A stretch of DNA of 64,000 nucleotides, from the NCBI RefSeq assembly GCF_023487995.1, contig NZ_JAMFKN010000001.1, positions 310,001-374,000 on the forward strand. The letters are read 5' to 3'. Source of the stretch: Thermohalobaculum sediminis. Its GTDB lineage: Bacteria > Pseudomonadota > Alphaproteobacteria > Rhodobacterales > Rhodobacteraceae. A program made the translations under genes and the position numbers. This document shows, in pieces, positions 1 to 8,642 of the stretch. The notes below the pieces were generated by a model, which ran no database searches, was not told the origin of the DNA, and saw nothing but the letters and a program-made list of their open reading frames with translations. Numbering within the stretch: position 1 is the stretch's first letter; the number at the start of each line of letters is the position of its first letter.

Positions 1-710
1 AAAGCCGCAACCGGCGCGCCGTCAAGGTCTGGGACAGGCGCGAGTTCCGCAACCTCGACGGCGATGTCGAGATCGGCACCCGCACCATCAAGCTGGCGCT
101 GCGGCGCCTCAGGCGCTGGGCGCGCGAGGGGGCGGCGGAGGAGTTGGACCTCGACGGCACGATCCGCGCGACCGCCGAGGCCGGCTGGCTGGACGTGAAG
201 CTGCGGCCCGAGCGGCACAACGCGGTCAAGGTGCTGCTGCTGATGGACGTGGGCGGCTCGATGGACGACCACGTCCGGGTGGCGCAGGAGCTGTTCTCGG
301 CCGCGCGGTCGGAATTCAAGCATCTCGAGTACCGCTACTTCCACAACTGCCTCTACGAGGGCGTCTGGCGCGACAACCGCCGCCGCTGGACCGAGCAGAC
401 GCCGACCGCCGAACTGCTCAACACCTTCGGCCCCGACTGGAAGCTGGTGATCGTGGGCGATGCCTCGATGAGCCCCTACGAGATCCTCTATCCCGGCGGC
501 GCGAGCGAGCACTGGAACGCCGAGCCGGGCGAGGTCTGGCTGAGGCGCGCGCTGGCGAAATGGCCCTCGGCCGCCTGGATCAACCCGGTGCCCGAGCGGC
601 ACTGGGGCTACACCCAGTCGATCGGCATCGTCCGCGGGATCATGGAGGGCCGAATGTTCCCCATGACGCTCGCGGGGCTCGAAGCCGCGACGCGCGAGCT
701 GAGCCGCTGA
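1..710 (+). CDS. VWA domain (CoxE-like) protein, 5' end outside window
   Basis: The reading frame is open from base 3 to the TGA at 708-710, giving about 235 C-terminal residues. A von Willebrand A core begins with a hydrophobic strand followed by MDVGGSMDDH, a DxxGS form of the metal-binding DxSxS motif, and later has the strand KLVIVGDASMSPYEI. The C-terminal IGIVRGIMEGRMFPMTLAGLE resembles VWA proteins annotated as the CoxE family, which often work beside MoxR-type AAA ATPases in metalloenzyme or complex maturation. No MoxR gene lies in the window, but the upstream side is cut off. A TTG at 144 could be read as a start, but similarity of composition continues upstream of it, so the gene most likely starts outside. 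The family call is fairly sure; the partner is unknown. Confidence 0.8.
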   Translation, partial: SRNRRAVKVWDRREFRNLDGDVEIGTRTIKLALRRLRRWAREGAAEELDLDGTIRATAEAGWLDVKLRPERHNAVKVLLLMDVGGSMDDHVRVAQELFSAARSEFKHLEYRYFHNCLYEGVWRDNRRRWTEQTPTAELLNTFGPDWKLVIVGDASMSPYEILYPGGASEHWNAEPGEVWLRRALAKWPSAAWINPVPERHWGYTQSIGIVRGIMEGRMFPMTLAGLEAATRELSR

Positions 711-891
711 GGGGCGCGAAGCCCGCGCGGCCCCCGAATTGAGGCCGGATCGCGGCAATCGGCACGCCCGGCACGCAAGAAATCCCGAAAATGCCCAGAT
801 TCAGGGCAATGCGACCCGATTTCCGCCGGATCGCGGGGTTAGCCTCTTCTCAAGGTCGGGGTTCGGACCGTTGGCGTGAAGGGATCATCAG

Positions 892-1389
892 ATGTTCGAC
901 GTTGCTCTACCCGAGTACGACGACGCGGCGTTCTACACCGCCGAGGAGCAGGGCGCGGCGCGGCGCACGGCGCTGCTGACCGAGCGGCTGGCCTCGCGCA
1001 TGGTGATCGACCCGAGGCTCTCGCTCGCGGTGTTCGCGCTGGCGCTGGGCTTCGCGGCGTCGGGGACGGCGCTCCTGATGTCCTTCGCGGCCTTCGCGGC
1101 GCTGGTGCTGGGCGTGGTGATGCGGCCGCGGCCGCAGGAAGCACGCTACGGCGCCTTCAACGCGGTCGAGCTCGGCTTCCTCGTCTGGTGCTGCGACCCG
1201 CGCGGCCCCCTCGCCTCGGCGGCCAGCATCCGCGCGACGGCGGCCTTCGCAGTTTTCGGCCTCGGCACGCTGGCGACGCTGGGCGCCGGGATTGCGGGGC
1301 TTGCTCCGCAGGTGGTGCTTTGCGGTGCGGTCGCCTTCGCGGCACTGATCACCACGCGCCTCGCGCTCGCGGACCTCGTGCGCGGCTGA
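892..1389 (+). CDS. hypothetical membrane protein
   Basis: A 165-residue protein of no recognised family. After a 40-residue polar N-terminus (MFDVALPEYDDAAFYTAEEQ) there are about four hydrophobic segments, at roughly residues 44-60, 62-77, 117-136 and 138-156, separated by short loops, so it is probably an inner-membrane protein. The start ATG has AAGGGA about 8 bases upstream. It stands alone: 181 bases separate it from the VWA gene and a strong terminator-like hairpin follows it at 1418-1444. Function is not inferable from the sequence. Confidence 0.65.
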   Translation: MFDVALPEYDDAAFYTAEEQGAARRTALLTERLASRMVIDPRLSLAVFALALGFAASGTALLMSFAAFAALVLGVVMRPRPQEARYGAFNAVELGFLVWCCDPRGPLASAASIRATAAFAVFGLGTLATLGAGIAGLAPQVVLCGAVAFAALITTRLALADLVRG

Positions 1390-1417
1390 ACGTCGCCGGA
1401 CATCCCTGATCGGCGCG

Positions 1418-1444
1418 GCGCCGGGCGACAGGCCCGGCGCTTTT
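1418..1444 (+). terminator. Rho-independent terminator
   Basis: A perfect 9-base stem (GCGCCGGGC with GCCCGGCGC), a 5-base loop and a TTTT run, placed 29 bases after the stop of the membrane protein gene. It lies between converging genes and may serve both sides, although the T run favours the plus strand. Confidence 0.8.
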
Positions 1445-1470
1445 CGTTCGTCGCAGCGGCATGCCCGGGC

Positions 1471-1971
1471 TCAGCGGCAGGCGATCAGCTCGGCGAGGTC
1501 GAGCCGGGCATTGACCATGGCGAGCTTGCCGTCGGCATCGACCGGCCACTCCTCGCGCGGCCGGTCTCGGTAGAGCTCGACGCCGTTGCCGTCGGGGTCG
1601 CGCAGGTAGACCGCCTCCGAGACCCCATGGTCGGCCGCGCCCTCGATCCGGTGCCCCGCGGCGATGACGCGCCGCACGGCATCGGCGAGATCGGCGCGCG
1701 TCGGGTAGAGGAAGGCGGTGTGATAGAGCCCGGTATGCCCCGGCGGCGGCGGGGTGCCGCCACGGCTTTCCCACACGTTGAGGCCGAGATGATGGTGATA
1801 CCCGCCCGCCGACAGGAACGCCGCGCCGGACGGGACCACCTGCATCACGTCGAAGCCGAGCACGCCGCAGTAGAAGGCGATGGCGCGGTCGAGATCGGCC
1901 ACCCTGAGATGGACATGGCCGATGCGCGCGGCAGGCGCGACCGGTCGCGGGGCGGGTGTGAGGGGCGTCAT
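1471..1971 (-). CDS. VOC family (glyoxalase/extradiol dioxygenase-like) protein
   Basis: A 166-residue vicinal-oxygen-chelate protein. The fold signature is visible as RIGHVHLRVADLDRAIAFY at the N-terminus, then YHTAFLYPTRADLADAVRR, and near the C-terminus YLRDPDGNGVELYRDRP. The His of the first motif, the His of the second and the Glu of GVELY fit the metal-ligand pattern of the family. Members include glyoxalase I, fosfomycin-resistance proteins and catechol 2,3-dioxygenases; the substrate here cannot be told. The start at 1971 is preferred over the upstream ATG at 2031 because GGAG lies 9 bases before it and the extra 20 residues have no family similarity. It diverges from the M48 protease gene. 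Confidence 0.82.
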   Translation of the reverse strand: MTPLTPAPRPVAPAARIGHVHLRVADLDRAIAFYCGVLGFDVMQVVPSGAAFLSAGGYHHHLGLNVWESRGGTPPPPGHTGLYHTAFLYPTRADLADAVRRVIAAGHRIEGAADHGVSEAVYLRDPDGNGVELYRDRPREEWPVDADGKLAMVNARLDLAELIACR

Positions 1972-2162
1972 CGCGGCGTCTCCATCCGTTGAGGGCGAGT
2001 TGCGCGCAAGGTATCCGTGCGCGATCCGCACGGCGAGAGGCGGCCGGGCAAATGACTCTTGAGCGCAGGCGAAGAATGGCGCGGACGGGCCGCGCGCGTG
2101 GCGCCGATGCGCCCCCCTCGCGCAGGTGACCGGCGCGGGCGGCGCACCTATATTCGGGACGC

Positions 2163-2861
2163 ATGATCAAGCTGCTGCCGATCCTTCTGCTCATCGTCGC
2201 GGTGCTCGCGATCTTCCGCTATAACGTGTGGCGGATGGGCCGGGCGCTGCGCCGCCAGTCGCGCCCGCTGCATCACGACCAGCTCGACAAGATGCTGGGC
2301 CGGCTGGCCGAGGCAGCCGGGATCGACGGCATCGAGGTACGCCTGCTCGAGAACCCCATGCCGAACGGGCTGGCGACGCCCGAGGGCGAGATCTACCTGA
2401 CAAGTGGGCTGTTCCGGCACTTCCAGTCCGGGCGGCTCGGGGTGCACGAGGTCGCATCGGTCATCGCGCACGAGCTGGGGCATCTCGCGCTGGGGCACAC
2501 GCGGCGGAGGATGATCGACATGGCCGGGGCGCAGACGGCGCAAATCATCCTCGGCGGCATCCTCGCGCGATTCATCGGCATCCTTGGGTGGTATGCCTCG
2601 CAGTTCCTGGTCTCGCTGTTCATCGCCCGCATCAGCCGGGGCGACGAGTTCGAGGCCGATGCCTATGCCACGGCGCTGATGATGCGGGCGGGGCTGGGTG
2701 CCGAGCCGCAGGCGCGGATGCTCGAGAAGCTCGAGCAGATCCTGCCGCAGAACCTCATGGCGCAGCAGACGAGCTGGCTCGCATCGCACCCGCCGGTGGC
2801 CGAGCGGACGGCGGCGATCCGTGCCAACGCCGCGCGCTGGGGCGAGCGTGCGCATGGCTGA
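2163..2861 (+). CDS. M48 family zinc metalloprotease
   Basis: A 232-residue membrane-anchored peptidase. Residues 3-19 form an N-terminal transmembrane helix. The zinc site is HELGH at 103-107 and the third ligand is Glu162 in the ExxAD motif of SRGDEFEADAYA. A second hydrophobic stretch (about 124-155) lies between them, as in HtpX-like proteases that degrade damaged membrane proteins. At 232 residues it is shorter than HtpX (about 290) because it has one fewer N-terminal helix, so the gene symbol htpX is not assigned. Its stop codon overlaps the start of the next small gene by 8 bases. Confidence 0.88.
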   Translation: MIKLLPILLLIVAVLAIFRYNVWRMGRALRRQSRPLHHDQLDKMLGRLAEAAGIDGIEVRLLENPMPNGLATPEGEIYLTSGLFRHFQSGRLGVHEVASVIAHELGHLALGHTRRRMIDMAGAQTAQIILGGILARFIGILGWYASQFLVSLFIARISRGDEFEADAYATALMMRAGLGAEPQARMLEKLEQILPQNLMAQQTSWLASHPPVAERTAAIRANAARWGERAHG

Positions 2862-3135
2862 GCGCGACGCCGGGGCGCGGCTGCTCGAGGCCGGGTCGAG
2901 CCATCTCTACCCGGGCGCGCGGCTGCGGGTCGAGGCGCCGAGCGCGGGCGACTGCCTGGTGGCCTTCGCCGACGGGGCGCGGGCGGGTGGGCGGCTGGCG
3001 GCGCTGGACGCGGGCGGATGGCGGCTCGATCTCGGTACCTACCGCACGGCACGGGGGCGCGCGATCGGGCCGAAGGCCTGGCGGCTCGCGGCGGCAGAGG
3101 GCGGCGGACTGCGCGTGACCGCCCGGCTGGACTGA
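2854..3135 (+). CDS. hypothetical protein
   Basis: A 93-residue protein that starts inside the last codons of the M48 protease gene (shared ATGGCTGA), which implies translational coupling. It is rich in Ala, Gly and Arg, has no signal peptide or membrane helix, and reads as short beta-strands (ARLRVEAPSAGDCLVAFADG). No family is recognised. Downstream is the DUF1045 gene after 25 bases, so all three are probably one transcript. It is kept as a gene because of the coupling and the protein-like composition. Confidence 0.55.
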   Translation: MAERDAGARLLEAGSSHLYPGARLRVEAPSAGDCLVAFADGARAGGRLAALDAGGWRLDLGTYRTARGRAIGPKAWRLAAAEGGGLRVTARLD

Positions 3136-3160
3136 GGCGGCGGCGTCAGGGGGGGGGGCG

Positions 3161-3898
3161 ATGCAGGGGATCGAGGGGTATCGGCGCTACGCCGTCTACT
3201 GGGCGCCACCAGCCGGGTCGGAACTGGCGCAGGCGGGCGCCCGGTGGCTGGGCTGGGATGCCGAGGCCCGTCGCGCGGCGGCGCCGGAGGGCGGACCGCT
3301 TGCCGCCGTGCCGGGGCGCTACGGCTTCCATGCGACCCTGAAGGCCCCCTTCCGCCTGCGTGAGGGGATGCCCGCGAGCGCACTCGACACGGCGGTCGCG
3401 GCGCTGGCCGGGCGGCTCGCGCCGGCCGCGGCGCCGGGGCTCGCGGCGGATGCGGGGCTGGGTTTCGTGGCGCTGCGCCCGACCGGCCCCTGCCCGACGC
3501 TCGACGCTGTGGCGGCATCCTGCGTGACCGGGCTCGACCGCTTTCGCGCGCCGCCCGGGCCTGCCGAGATGGCACGGCGCCGGGCCGAGGGGCTCGACGC
3601 ACGGGGCGAGGCGCTGCTGGCGCGCTGGGGATACCCGCGGGTGCTCGACGGCTTCCAGTTCCACGTGACGCTGACCGGCCCGGTCGCCGGGGCCGAGGCG
3701 GAGCTGGCGGTCGCGCGCGCGCAGGCCCGCTTCGCGCCGCTCCTCGCGCCACGCTTCGTGCTCGACGCCCTCTGCCTGTTCGGCGAGCCCGGCGCTGGAC
3801 AGCCCTTCCACCTGCTGCGGCGCCACGCCCTCGGCGGCGACGCGGGCGCGCCGCTCAGCCCTTGCCGAGCCGAAGGAGCGCCGCGCCGCAGATCGTGA
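3161..3898 (+). CDS. DUF1045 protein, 2H phosphoesterase-like
   Basis: A 245-residue protein of the DUF1045 family, found in some phosphonate-utilisation operons. The opening YRRYAVYWAPPAGSELA is typical. Two HxT motifs, GFHATLKAPF and FQFHVTLTGPV, match the paired catalytic motifs of the 2H phosphoesterase (LigT-like) superfamily, so a cyclic-phosphodiesterase or RNA-phosphoesterase type activity is possible. No phosphonate genes are near, so the pathway role is open. The C-terminal 15 residues are read across the tail of the opposing EamA gene (44-base overlap), and the last Arg-rich residues may be poorly conserved. The ATG at 3161 follows a run of nine Gs. Confidence 0.8.
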   Translation: MQGIEGYRRYAVYWAPPAGSELAQAGARWLGWDAEARRAAAPEGGPLAAVPGRYGFHATLKAPFRLREGMPASALDTAVAALAGRLAPAAAPGLAADAGLGFVALRPTGPCPTLDAVAASCVTGLDRFRAPPGPAEMARRRAEGLDARGEALLARWGYPRVLDGFQFHVTLTGPVAGAEAELAVARAQARFAPLLAPRFVLDALCLFGEPGAGQPFHLLRRHALGGDAGAPLSPCRAEGAPRRRS

Positions 3899-4700
3899 CC
3901 ATGGTCGAGGCCACCTTCGCGAGGTCGAGCCGCTCGCGCAGCACGACGACGCCAATCACCAGGGCAAACACGACGCTGGTCTCGCGCAGCGCGGTCACCA
4001 GCGCAATCGGGGCCTGCGTAAAGGCCCAGACCACCAGCGCGTAGGCGGTGAACGAGGCGCCACCGCCCAACACGAAGACCCGCCGCGCCTGCAGGAGGCC
4101 GCGCAGCCGCGCCGGTCGCCAGAACCCCAGCATCGCGGCGAAGATGGCCGAATTGACCACCGCGACCACGCCATAGAAGCCGAGCGGGCTGCCCGCCGCC
4201 CGCGCGCCAAGCCCGTCGACCAGCGAATAGCCGGCGATGAAGCACCCCGTCGTCACCGCGAGGAAGGCCGCGCGCCCGTTACGCAGGCCGTCGGCCTGAC
4301 GGACGAGGCTGAGGCTCATGATGCCGGCGCCGATCACCACGACGCCCGCGATCTCGGCCGGGCCCAACTCGACGCCGAGGAATCCGACCGAAACCGCGGC
4401 GACCAGCAGCGGCGCCGTCCCCCGCGCGATTGGGTAGACCTGCGTGAGATCGCCGATCCGGTAGGAGCGCGTCAGGAACACCTGGTAGCCGACATGCAGC
4501 AGCACCGAGGCCGCGATGTAGGGCCAGCTCTCGACGGCGGGCAGCGGCGCCACGGCGAGCGCGAGGAGCGCGAATAACCCCTGCCCGAGAACCACCGCGG
4601 CCATCGCGAGCGTCTTGTCATCGCCGCGCTTGACCTGCGCGTTCCACAGCGCGTGCAGGAAGGCGGCGGCGATGACGACCAGAAAGACCGTGGCGCTCAT
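3855..4700 (-). CDS. EamA/DMT family transporter
   Basis: A 281-residue inner-membrane protein with about ten hydrophobic helices and the internal duplication of the drug/metabolite transporter superfamily: the first half starts at [19 protein letters not shown] and the second near [20 protein letters not shown]. The motifs [11 protein letters not shown] and, in the second repeat, [19 protein letters not shown] are typical EamA repeats. Members export amino acids, metabolites or drugs; the substrate is not predictable. It converges on and overlaps the DUF1045 gene at the 3' ends. Its upstream side faces a long gene-poor gap. Confidence 0.88.
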   Translation of the reverse strand: MSATVFLVVIAAAFLHALWNAQVKRGDDKTLAMAAVVLGQGLFALLALAVAPLPAVESWPYIAASVLLHVGYQVFLTRSYRIGDLTQVYPIARGTAPLLVAAVSVGFLGVELGPAEIAGVVVIGAGIMSLSLVRQADGLRNGRAAFLAVTTGCFIAGYSLVDGLGARAAGSPLGFYGVVAVVNSAIFAAMLGFWRPARLRGLLQARRVFVLGGGASFTAYALVVWAFTQAPIALVTALRETSVVFALVIGVVVLRERLDLAKVASTMVTICGAALLRLGKG

Positions 4701-5390
4701 GCCCGGGCCGCCCGATCGGTGGCGCCGTTACCGCGCCGGGACCGCGCCGCGGGCTCGACGGTGTGCGGACCAGCGACGCCGTTGCCCTGGCCGGGGACGC
4801 GGATCGGCCAGGCCTCGCCAACCGCTCGCGGGCGTGTCGCTGAGGGCCCGGCGCAGGCGGTGCGGACGAGGCGGGCGCGGGGCCCGCGATCGCCCCCATC
4901 GGAGGCGACCTGGTTTCGCCCGGACGATGACAGGCCAGCGCCCCGGAGGATCGCGCCCCGTCCGCCCGCGATGCGAGAGCCGCGCGCGGGCGGGAGCAAG
5001 GGCTTGCGTCCCGCACCGCCACCGGTCGGCCCGATACCGCGGCCGCTCCGGGCCTTGGCCGTCATGACGTCGAGGGCGTGCTTCATGACCGCGAGGAGGG
5101 GCCGAGCGCCGCGCACGGTGCGCCGCCGCCCTGGTGGCACGCCTGCCCCCTCTCGCGGCCAGCCGGGCGCGCATGGGCGCGGGAAGTCACGGGCATGTCG
5201 GAGGCCTCTCTGCCGGTCGCGCGGGACCACAGCCCTAGCCGAGTCGCGCGGCCGAGGCGAGGGCCGAGATGGCCGGCTGCCACCGCGCGACGACCCCAGA
5301 GGCGCGCGCGCCGCCCGCCCTCGACCCGCCGCGGTTTTCCTGAGACGATGCCCGCAGGCGCAGCGCGCAACACGGTCAAGGAGACACGCA
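4701..5390. other. gene-poor gap, no supportable gene
   Basis: About 690 bases in which all six frames give only Arg/Gly/Ala/Pro-rich translations that look like random high-GC sequence. The one point in favour of a gene is a minus-strand frame that ends at 4697 with an ATGA overlap on the EamA start. Its translation has no recognisable fold or ribosome-binding site, so it is not called. A degraded gene or an RNA cannot be ruled out. Confidence 0.5.
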
Positions 5391-5681
5391 ATGACCATGA
5401 CCTCCGTTCCCGAGGACCTGACCGACGCAGGCTGGCAGATCTCGAGCGATGGCACCGCGATCACCAGGACGTTTCGTTTCAAGGGCTTCCGAGACGCCAT
5501 GGCGTGGATGACGCGGGCTGCCTTCGACGCCGAGCATCTGAACCATCACCCGGAATGGTCGAACGTCTACAACCGGATCGAGGTGCGGCTCACCACCCAC
5601 GACACCGGCGGCCTGACCGAGCGGGATATCGAGCTCGCACGGCGCATGGAGCGCATCGCCGTGGCCCCCAAGGCGGCCTGA
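5391..5681 (+). CDS. 4a-hydroxytetrahydrobiopterin (pterin-4a-carbinolamine) dehydratase
   Basis: A 96-residue PCD/DCoH enzyme that dehydrates 4a-hydroxytetrahydropterin, recycling the cofactor of aromatic amino acid hydroxylases. The active-site pattern is complete: [20 protein letters not shown] with His52 and His53, followed by [16 protein letters not shown] with His70. The start ATG has a good AAGGAG 7 bases upstream; longer forms in the same frame are not protein-like. No phenylalanine hydroxylase gene is in the window, and many alphaproteobacteria carry PCD without one, so a role in other pterin chemistry is possible. Its last codons and stop form the first unit of a short imperfect tandem repeat. 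Confidence 0.92.
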   Translation: MTMTSVPEDLTDAGWQISSDGTAITRTFRFKGFRDAMAWMTRAAFDAEHLNHHPEWSNVYNRIEVRLTTHDTGGLTERDIELARRMERIAVAPKAA

Positions 5682-5790
5682 GCCGTGCGCCCGGAACACT
5701 CTGCGCGACCCATCGGCCTGAGTCGCGCGCGGCGCCTTCGGCGTCGCCCATCGGCCTGAGCCGCGCGCGTGGCATTCGGCGCGCCCCTCC
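5674..5790. repeat. imperfect tandem repeat of about 38-40 bases, three units
   Basis: The core CGGCCTGAG recurs at 5674-5682, 5714-5722 and 5752-5760, each time followed by a C/G-rich CNGTGCGC or CGCGCGCG-like stretch and, in the last two units, preceded by CCCAT. Units two and three are close copies with a period of 38. The first unit contains the stop codon of the PCD gene. Confidence 0.6.
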
Positions 5791-5882
5791 TAAGCGGCCC
5801 ATCGCACCGGCCGGGCCCGCGTCGCAGCCGCGACGCCGACCAGCTCGCGACTCTCGTGGGCCGGTGCCCGGTGGACGAACGC

Positions 5883-8642
5883 TCACGGTGTCCCGGGCGC
5901 GGCATGGCGCGCGTCGCCCCGGGACTCGACCGGCGCTATCGGCGCGGTGGCGGCCGAAAGGACCTCGATCAGCGCGCTGCGGCGCAGGGGCTTGGCGAGG
6001 TGGGCATCCATCCCCGCCGCGAGGCAGCGATCGCGGTCGCCCGCCATCGCGCTCGCGGTCAGGGCGACGATATGCGCCGGCGGCTGGCCGCGGGCACGCT
6101 CGAACCCGCGGATGGCATGGGTCGCCTCGAAGCCGTCCATCTCGGGCATCGAGATGTCCATCAGCACAAGGCCGGGCGTGAGTTCGCGGAAAAGCTCGAC
6201 GGCGCGGCGGCCATGCTCGGCAAAGACGGGGGCGAAACGGGTGCCGGCCAGCATCCCCTCCACCACCAGCCGGTTGGTGGCGTTGTCCTCGGCGACCAGC
6301 ACGGTGACGGGATCGGCGCAAGGCAGCGCATGCTGCGGCGTGGCCATCAGGGTGCAACCCTGATGCAGCAGCCCGGCGCGGGCGCCGGAGAGGCCGGGGA
6401 CAGCCGCGACGGCATCGGAAACCGCCGCCGGATCGCGCCGGGACGCGGCAGGGCCGGGCAGCGCCGCGGGCGGCGGTTCGGCGTTCGCCTCAGCCGCGGG
6501 CGCAGGGCACGGCGCGAGCGGCAGCCGAACGGTGAAGATCGTCCCGCCACCGGCGTTGGGCTCGGCCCGGATGTCGCCATCCATCAGCCGCGCGAGCCGG
6601 CGCGAGATCGCGAGCCCGAGCCCGGTCCCCTGGAACCTGCGCGAGGCCCGCTGGTCCACCTGCACGAAATCCCCGAAGATCTGCGACAGCCGGTCGGGCG
6701 GGATGCCGATCCCCGTGTCGGCGACCCCAAGCTGCACCATCGCCCCATCCGCGCCGGGCGTGCAGTCGACCGCGACCCGCACCTCGCCCGCGTCGGTGAA
6801 CTTCACCGCGTTGCCGATCAGGTTGAGCAGGATCTGCCGCACCCGCCCGGCGTCGCCCGCGAAGCGCCGCGGCAGGCCGGGCGCGTAGTCGACCTGCAGC
6901 GCCAGTCCCTTGCCCGCCGCGCGGGGCAGAACGAGGCTCAGAACCTCGCCGATCACAACCTCGAGGTCGAAGGGGGCGCGGTCGAGCACGAGCTGGCCCG
7001 CCTCGACCTTCGAGAAGTCGAGGATGTCGTTCAGGATCACCATCAGCGCCTCGCCCGAGTTGCGGATGGTCTCGACATAGCGGCATTGCTGCGGCGTCAG
7101 CTCGGTGGCGCAGAGCAGCTCGGTCACGCCGATCACGCCGTTCATGGGCGTCCGGATCTCGTGGCTCATCGACGCGAGGAAGGCCGATTTCGCCCGGCTC
7201 GCGGCCTCCGCCCGGTTGGCAAGCTCGATGGCGCGGGCCTCGCTTTCGGCCAGCCGCTCCTGGATCTGGCGGCGGGCGCTGATGTCGCGCTGGGTGCAGA
7301 TGTAGCGACGGCCGCCGCCCGCTGGATCGCGGATCGGGCTGATCGCGACATCGGCCCAGTAGGCGCTGCGGTCGGCGCGGTAGAGCTGGACCTCGCAGGC
7401 AAAGGGGCTGTCGCCCGACAGCGCGGCGCGGATGCGCTGGGCGGTCTCGGGCTCGGTCAGCGGGCCGAACTGGAGGTCCGGCGACCGGCCCAGCACCTGG
7501 TCGATGCCGAAACCGGTGCCTTCGAGGAAGGCGCGGTTGGCCCAGGTCACCTGACCCGCGCCATCGGTCATCAGCACGAGGTCGCGGGTCTGCTGGGCGA
7601 TCAGCGCCAGCTCCTCGGCCCGCGTGGCCGAGGCATGGGCCGCGCGCTCGGCCGCCAGCAGCCGTGCGGCCTGCCGCCGCTGGCTGCTGACATCCGCGAA
7701 GGACAGCACGGCGCCGCCCCGCGCGCGCATCGACACCGAAATCGCGAAGGTTCGCCCATCGGGCGTCTCGAAGATCGCGCCGTCGAGCGCGAGCGGCGAG
7801 GCCGACTGTGCACTGCCGGGCGGCTGGGCGCCCGGCCGCAATGTCAGCGCGCCACACGCGATGAGGTCGGCATGGAGCGCCGCGAAGGCCTGGCCCAAGG
7901 GATTGCGCATCCCGAGGTCGCGGACCAGAGCCGAGAAGCGCGGGTTCGCGCGCGCGCACTTGCCGTTCCCGCAGGTGATCAGGACCGCCTGCGACATGAC
8001 GGCGAAGATCTCGTCGAGCTCGCCGGCGGAATCGGCCAGCGAGCGTTGCAGCGGCCGCAACGCCCAGTGATAGAGCCCGGCAACCCCGAGCAGGCTGAAG
8101 CCCAGCACGAACCAGCCCGCGGCACCGAGAAGCCGGCGCGAGGCCTCCACGGCATCGAGCCGCGCGGCCAGCGCTGCCTCGGCCGAGGGGAGCCCGCGCT
8201 CGCGCAGCAACCGGGCAAGCGCGGCCGCGGGCGTGGCGCCGTCCGCCTCGGCCGCAAGTCCCGGCAGCAGAGCGCTGATGGACTGGGCGAGATCCCGCTT
8301 AGCCGTGGTCCCCGAGGCGGCGACGGCGCCGCCGCGGCGGTGCGCCTGCTGCGCCGCCAGCCGTGCGGCGAGGCGGTCCCCAAGCATTGCCAGCCGCTGC
8401 CGCATCGCGGGCTCGCCGCTCGCCGCGGCCAGCGATTCGGCAAGATGGAGCACCCGGCCCATGTCGGCGGCGAGGCCGCGCGCCTCGGCCAGCGCGGCCT
8501 CGCTGCGCTGCTGGTGCAAAAGCGCCGCCGCTGGCGGCAGCAGGGTTGCCACCGTCATGACCGCGAACAGTACGACGAGCGTTCCGCGCACGGCCCCTGC
8601 GCGCCGCGCCATGGGTCGCGCGCTCAGGCCCGGCAGGCGCAT
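5883..8642 (-). CDS. hybrid sensor histidine kinase (RbaX-like position)
   Basis: A 919-residue membrane kinase. Helices at about 21-42 and 172-194 flank a periplasmic alpha-helical sensor region. Two PAS-like domains follow (about 208-320 and 345-458). The dimerisation/phosphoacceptor site is SMSHEIRTPMNGV with His494, the ATP-binding domain has the N box QILLNLIGNAVKFT, G1 VADTGIGIP and G2 GTGLGLAISRRL, and a C-terminal receiver (779-895) has acceptor Asp829 in VLMDISMPEMDG and Lys884. The start at 8642 is chosen because the upstream 79 residues are low-complexity shadow of the next gene; it overlaps the RsbW-like gene by 19 bases, implying coupling. As a hybrid kinase it needs an Hpt protein, and one lies nearby at 11107-11508. 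Confidence 0.9.
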   Translation of the reverse strand: MRLPGLSARPMARRAGAVRGTLVVLFAVMTVATLLPPAAALLHQQRSEAALAEARGLAADMGRVLHLAESLAAASGEPAMRQRLAMLGDRLAARLAAQQAHRRGGAVAASGTTAKRDLAQSISALLPGLAAEADGATPAAALARLLRERGLPSAEAALAARLDAVEASRRLLGAAGWFVLGFSLLGVAGLYHWALRPLQRSLADSAGELDEIFAVMSQAVLITCGNGKCARANPRFSALVRDLGMRNPLGQAFAALHADLIACGALTLRPGAQPPGSAQSASPLALDGAIFETPDGRTFAISVSMRARGGAVLSFADVSSQRRQAARLLAAERAAHASATRAEELALIAQQTRDLVLMTDGAGQVTWANRAFLEGTGFGIDQVLGRSPDLQFGPLTEPETAQRIRAALSGDSPFACEVQLYRADRSAYWADVAISPIRDPAGGGRRYICTQRDISARRQIQERLAESEARAIELANRAEAASRAKSAFLASMSHEIRTPMNGVIGVTELLCATELTPQQCRYVETIRNSGEALMVILNDILDFSKVEAGQLVLDRAPFDLEVVIGEVLSLVLPRAAGKGLALQVDYAPGLPRRFAGDAGRVRQILLNLIGNAVKFTDAGEVRVAVDCTPGADGAMVQLGVADTGIGIPPDRLSQIFGDFVQVDQRASRRFQGTGLGLAISRRLARLMDGDIRAEPNAGGGTIFTVRLPLAPCPAPAAEANAEPPPAALPGPAASRRDPAAVSDAVAAVPGLSGARAGLLHQGCTLMATPQHALPCADPVTVLVAEDNATNRLVVEGMLAGTRFAPVFAEHGRRAVELFRELTPGLVLMDISMPEMDGFEATHAIRGFERARGQPPAHIVALTASAMAGDRDRCLAAGMDAHLAKPLRRSALIEVLSAATAPIAPVESRGDARHAAPGTP

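Noticed and set aside
4697-5500. 267-residue minus-strand frame with an ATGA overlap on the EamA start
   Set aside because: The overlap is suggestive but the translation is low-complexity, has no ribosome-binding site and crosses the PCD gene antisense.
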